This document shows, in pieces, positions 30,607 through 34,215 of a stretch of DNA of 34,215 bases. The notes beneath the pieces were generated by a model. That model was not told the origin of the DNA and ran no database searches. It saw only the letters and a list, made by a program, of their open reading frames with translations. Origin of the DNA: an uncultured Alphaproteobacteria bacterium (GTDB lineage: Bacteria > Pseudomonadota > Alphaproteobacteria > RF32 > CAG-239); the NCBI GenBank assembly GCA_944391445.1, contig CALXTL010000021.1, positions 1-34,215 of the forward strand. The letters are read 5' to 3'. Both the position numbers and the translations under genes were made by a program. Position 1 is the first letter of the stretch, and the number at the start of each line of letters is the position of its first letter.

Positions 30607-30983
30607 GCGCCGCTACGAAAGCTAAAGTTTTCTACTTGCGCGAACAACTGACCTTTGCCGTGGTCGTTCCGCCCTTGCAAAGCTAAGAGAAGTTTCTTTT
30701 ATAAATCAAGCACTTAACCGAGTTCGAATGTTTGTTTTTTAAAAATTGCGTTTTGGGAGAATTTTCCGAACTCGTTTGATGATAATCCTTTGTTTTTCAA
30801 TAGTTTAAGTGAGTTTGAATCTCGCCCAAGTCTTGGGATTGACTTTTAGTTATGAATCGGATTTGAAACTTGTGATGATGAAAGTTTTTGACGTTGACGA
30901 CAATTTATTTAGACGTGATTGCTAATTTACAGATGGAAAAGACAACTAATCTCTCAATATTTCAGAAAAGACGTTATTTTTGT
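30607..30983. other. non-coding gap with a tRNA-like fragment
   Basis: About 380 bp with no convincing gene; the only longer open frame (30888-31214) runs through the SLAM gene antisense. It contains a T-arm-like fragment, GAGTTTGAATCTCGC at 30811-30825, matching tRNA-Glu GAGTTCGAGTCTCGC at 13 of 15 bases, with GGGATT shortly after. I see no second tRNA and no insertion sequence. Confidence 0.5.
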
Positions 30984-32363
30984 TTAAAAGCTTTTTTGAA
31001 TGGAAAACTCAATCAAAGATTTTTCATATTCTCTTTGCCAGATATTGGAGTTTTTATCGGTATAAGAATAAGTCAGCGTTGGCACCATTCCCCAGAAAGA
31101 CAAATTGCGGTTGGATATAGAGATAGAATAGCGTTGTGTGACGTTTCTTTCTTTAATTTGCTCAAACTGATAATTTTTAACTGTCCAACGTTCGCCTTTG
31201 TAGTTTGTAAATAATACCGACGGTTCGGCATAAAAATGAAAACCATAAGGCAGTTCCGCACCAAAACCCAAAGCAAAATTTATCCGGTCGTTGGTATAGG
31301 TTCTGTCTTTTGTTTTTTCATATTCATAACCGGTTCTGAAAATCAGATATTTTGAGGAATCCAAAGCATAAAACAAACGTAATCTGGCGCTTTTGGTATC
31401 TCCATCTAAGATATCGCCATAATCGTCATAATATGTTGGTGTGTAACTTAGAGTCAGATTGGCATTAAGTTGTCGGGTAATATCATAACCGGTTTCAATC
31501 ATAAATCCGGTTGAGTAATTATAGGCTTTATGGGCTAAATAACGTCTTGAAACGGTCGGACCGAAGAAAATGTCGCCTTTTTCATAAACGTATTTCAGTC
31601 CCAGAACATAATACAAATAAGTATCGTCGTATTTTTTATCACTGTATTTGGCATTATAAACAAAGGCTTCATTGCGTAAGCGCCAGTTTTCGGAGAGTTT
31701 AAATTCATAGTTTCCGCCAACGGTAATATTAAAACCAACATCTTTTTCCGGTTCGTCCAAGGTATTGCACATTACGCCGAACATTGTCATCACGCATTGT
31801 TCGCCGGCGGTGGTATTGTTAATGTTATTATCCGGAGCAATACCGAAATTAAACCAGACATTCCAGTTTTTATTTTGGCGGATATAATAAAGGGCTTGTT
31901 TAATCCGGTATTGGACAGGCAATGGCAAATCTTTGTTAGCCAAAGCCAGGCGATAATGATAATCAGCGCGCCACCAGTCTTCTTTAATCAAATACAATTC
32001 CGCCAAACGAAAGCGGATATTGGCAATATTGGGTTCATAATCCAAAATAAAGCGGTAAATTTCTATTGCTTCGTCATATTTATGCTCTTTAGTGGCAATT
32101 TGCGCCAGAAGATACAGACGTTCAATCTCCAGTTCCCGCACGTTGTAAGGTTTTACCAGTAGAGCTTTGCGGGCATCATCAAGTTTACCTTGCCCAATTA
32201 AATCTTTGGCAAAGTTTAAAACCTGCTCATGTGTCATAGAGATAACAGTTTTATGATTGCTTGTTTTTATAGCAGAAACCGGCGATGTTTCTTCTTTTGC
32301 CATAACAGAATTTATACCTGTCAGAAAAAACACCACCGGTATTATATACGTCCACTTTGGCAT
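30984..32363 (-). CDS. surface lipoprotein assembly modifier, SLAM (DUF560)
   Basis: A 459-residue outer-membrane protein expected to move lipoproteins to the cell surface. The signal peptide (MPKWTYIIPVVFFLTGINSVMA) is followed by a periplasmic TPR-like domain (~45-160; AKDLIGQGKLDDARKALL, HKYDEAIEIYRFILDYEP, RFRLAELYLIKEDWWRADYHY). The C-terminal beta barrel (~165-459) opens with NVWFNFGIAPDNNINN, the DUF560-type start. It has alternating aromatic strands and ends with WGMVPTLTYSYTDKNSNIW and a final Phe for BAM insertion. It starts 4 nt after the large lipoprotein-like gene, so its probable substrate is its operon partner. SLAMs were defined in Neisseria with TbpB, LbpB and fHbp. Confidence 0.88.
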   Translation of the reverse strand: MPKWTYIIPVVFFLTGINSVMAKEETSPVSAIKTSNHKTVISMTHEQVLNFAKDLIGQGKLDDARKALLVKPYNVRELEIERLYLLAQIATKEHKYDEAIEIYRFILDYEPNIANIRFRLAELYLIKEDWWRADYHYRLALANKDLPLPVQYRIKQALYYIRQNKNWNVWFNFGIAPDNNINNTTAGEQCVMTMFGVMCNTLDEPEKDVGFNITVGGNYEFKLSENWRLRNEAFVYNAKYSDKKYDDTYLYYVLGLKYVYEKGDIFFGPTVSRRYLAHKAYNYSTGFMIETGYDITRQLNANLTLSYTPTYYDDYGDILDGDTKSARLRLFYALDSSKYLIFRTGYEYEKTKDRTYTNDRINFALGFGAELPYGFHFYAEPSVLFTNYKGERWTVKNYQFEQIKERNVTQRYSISISNRNLSFWGMVPTLTYSYTDKNSNIWQREYEKSLIEFSIQKSF

Positions 32364-32367
32364 TTAG

Positions 32368-34215
32368 CTACTTTTTAATAGCACCAAACCCAATGTTAAC
32401 CGACGTATTTCTAACACGGTCATAATAGTCGTCTAGCTCTTTGGTGTCTGGATATTTTTCCATAAATTCTTTTTGTGTTAATCCTTCACCATTAAAGCCG
32501 CGAGCTTCTTCATAGAAAACATATCCGGTTGTTTCCTTGGGAGTTCCGTCATCTCCATAATAATCAATCTCCATTGCACCAAAGGATGGGTCATTGTGGT
32601 TTTCCGGATTACCATAGTAGTCAAGTATACCATTATCCTTCAGATATTGCTCTGCGCCAGGCGAATTTGCATCAATCGGCTCTTTGGGTTCTGCCAATAA
32701 TTGTTTGGCGGTTGTGAAATCTTCAACTGTATATGTATCTTGTCCACGGAATTTGAAATCAGCATCAGCAATCTTGTCTCCATTCGTCAAGGTTAACTTC
32801 CCAGTCTTACCATCAATATCTGTTTCCGCCTTAACATCATACCAGTTATCAAATTCAGCTGTCACAGTCTGCGTACCGTTATTTCTATCAAAAACCAAAG
32901 TAGCATCACCGTCTAAACCGAGATTTTTATTAACCGCATTGCTGATATCACCATGATTATCTGTCTCAATAACATTAACTCCGCCAACTGCACGGCCTTC
33001 AAAAGTCATATTTTCGGCTAAATCTTTGGCTTCTATCTTTTTATCCTTATATCCTCCGGCAAAAACTATTGTTTCTTTCATTGTATCTGTTTGCTCTTTA
33101 CCATCGTTATTGATATATTCTTTGTCTGAAATTCTGTTCAACAAACCAAAATCAGAATATGCCAATTTCATTTCTTTTGCATAACTTTGATAATCAGTTG
33201 TTTCGGTTTTGGTATAATTCAGTTCAAAAAGTTCTATCGGTATAGGTTTACCAGACTGATAGTCGTAATCAATTTCCCGTACATCACCGGTAACCTGAAT
33301 TACTTCCATATCTGAACGATCACTTGCATCTTTACCGCCATAAATTATGTCAATAGCATCTTTTAGGTTTTTAACTTCTTTCTCCCGTTCACCGGAATCA
33401 TCAAAAACTCCAGTTGTAGCCAGTTCATCAACTCGATTGTTCAAACGCTCCTGTATTTCCGCGTCCAATAATTCCCTTGTTGATTCTATATATATACCCG
33501 AATAATACGGACTGTTGATTCCATATCTGTATATCGGTGTTTTTATATCAAATTTATTTTCTCCGCCGTCACGAGCCAATGTATAAGCCAATTCATCAAC
33601 CTTGTCGGAATTTTGTGTAAGAGTAATACCGTCAATTTCATCATTTTCATCTAAGGTAAATTGAATCTTTGCATCTTGCTCACTTTCATGCAATGCGGCA
33701 AGATGTAACTCTGCATTTTCCATGGTCAGATTGGCATAGTTGTTATATATATTATCTACTCCGCTTTCTATCCTCTCCGGATGTTCGTTAATAAATTTTT
33801 TTAGTCCGTTAATATCGTCCCACATACCGGCAAGCTCTGTTTTTGAAAAACCAGCCAAAAGTAAAGCCTCTCTTATCTCTTTAGGTGTTGCATTTTCTAA
33901 ATCTTGATCAACTAATATCTTTACCATATTATCAAAAAGTTGCTGATTGCAGTCACGCTCAGATTTGCAAATATTTTTATCATTGGCTCGTGAAGAAGTT
34001 AATGCCATTGTGGACATCAACATAATGCTTTGTTGTGTATTAACCCCATCGTAAACATCGTCCAAACCATCTGTTGCCTTCACCAGTTGTGTAAAGGCAT
34101 TGGAATCACTAACTAATCTGGCTTTCATTTCCGTTAGTTTTTCCTTGTTTTCCGGCGTATCCGTTCCCGGTGTATCCGGTATCGTTGCCGGAGGTACAAA
34201 ACTATGTCCGCCGCC
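32368..34215 (-). CDS. large putative SLAM-dependent surface lipoprotein, N-terminus beyond window
   Basis: The frame is open from 34215 (window edge) to 32368, over 610 residues; the Met at 34128 is probably internal. The first visible residues are GGGHSFVPPATIPDTPGTDT, a Gly run and Pro/Thr linker like that after the lipid-bearing Cys of SLAM substrates; the lipobox itself would lie just outside. The next ~350 residues are acidic and mixed helical/strand (for example VDNIYNNYANLTMENAELHLAALHESEQD). A C-terminal beta-rich part (~GDATLVFDRNNGTQTVTAEF, LTLTNGDKIADADFKFRG) recalls the small barrel of TbpB/fHbp-like proteins, but weakly. It ends 4 nt before the SLAM gene. I do not recognise the protein or its ligand. 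Confidence 0.75.
   Translation of the reverse strand, partial: GGGHSFVPPATIPDTPGTDTPENKEKLTEMKARLVSDSNAFTQLVKATDGLDDVYDGVNTQQSIMLMSTMALTSSRANDKNICKSERDCNQQLFDNMVKILVDQDLENATPKEIREALLLAGFSKTELAGMWDDINGLKKFINEHPERIESGVDNIYNNYANLTMENAELHLAALHESEQDAKIQFTLDENDEIDGITLTQNSDKVDELAYTLARDGGENKFDIKTPIYRYGINSPYYSGIYIESTRELLDAEIQERLNNRVDELATTGVFDDSGEREKEVKNLKDAIDIIYGGKDASDRSDMEVIQVTGDVREIDYDYQSGKPIPIELFELNYTKTETTDYQSYAKEMKLAYSDFGLLNRISDKEYINNDGKEQTDTMKETIVFAGGYKDKKIEAKDLAENMTFEGRAVGGVNVIETDNHGDISNAVNKNLGLDGDATLVFDRNNGTQTVTAEFDNWYDVKAETDIDGKTGKLTLTNGDKIADADFKFRGQDTYTVEDFTTAKQLLAEPKEPIDANSPGAEQYLKDNGILDYYGNPENHNDPSFGAMEIDYYGDDGTPKETTGYVFYEEARGFNGEGLTQKEFMEKYPDTKELDDYYDRVRNTSVNIGFGAIKK

Noticed and set aside
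30888..31214. 108-aa plus-strand ORF
   Set aside because: It is mostly antisense to the SLAM barrel gene, has no SD, and its composition is that of a shadow frame.

Overview
The window looks like the chromosome of an alphaproteobacterium, probably one of the uncultured gut-associated relatives of Rhodospirillales. This placement is an inference from protein style, a moderate GC content judged by eye, A+T-rich spacers, and the ffh-rpsP-rimM-trmD-rplS operon. Most of the window is housekeeping DNA, into which a compact tailed-phage-like element of about 15.6 kb is set.

Layout. Positions 1-1756 carry tRNA-Asp and an M23 murein endopeptidase, closed by a bidirectional terminator. Positions ~1757-17360 are a podovirus-type (P22-like order) element. 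On the minus strand, in transcription order, it has large terminase, GroES-like co-chaperonin, portal, a TerS-like small protein, a small conserved protein, scaffold, major capsid protein, adaptor, a P22 gp10-like tail protein, GNAT, an S74-domain protein, holin candidate, nested spanins, collar fibre, Ig-like protein, tail fibre, fibre assembly protein, a second holin candidate and a GH24 endolysin. At its right end sit a 146-residue regulator (minus), a divergent XRE/S24 repressor (plus) and two small plus-strand ORFs that run up to tRNA-Thr. I find no integrase, replication gene or att repeat. Six 13-bp operator-like palindromes sit at the three promoters of this region, and the structural operon promoter is followed at once by a terminator. 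The element may therefore be a repressor-controlled, possibly domesticated (gene-transfer-agent-like) or defective particle producer.

Positions 17364-22262 hold tRNA-Thr and a minus-strand operon of a USG-1/Asd-like pseudoenzyme, a large MscS channel and a MurD-family ligase with MurD2-like motifs. hisS follows on the plus strand. Next come an unrecognised coupled two-gene operon (minus), then rplS, trmD, rimM, rpsP and ffh (transcribed ffh first, minus). A CoA-disulfide-reductase-like flavoprotein with a C-terminal rhodanese domain (plus) and tRNA-Glu follow.

The right end is a minus-strand pair. A large protein, cut by the window edge, begins here with Gly-Gly-Gly and a Pro/Thr linker typical of surface lipoproteins. 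Four bases downstream of it is a SLAM (DUF560) outer-membrane translocator. This is a probable surface-lipoprotein export pair whose substrate I do not recognise.
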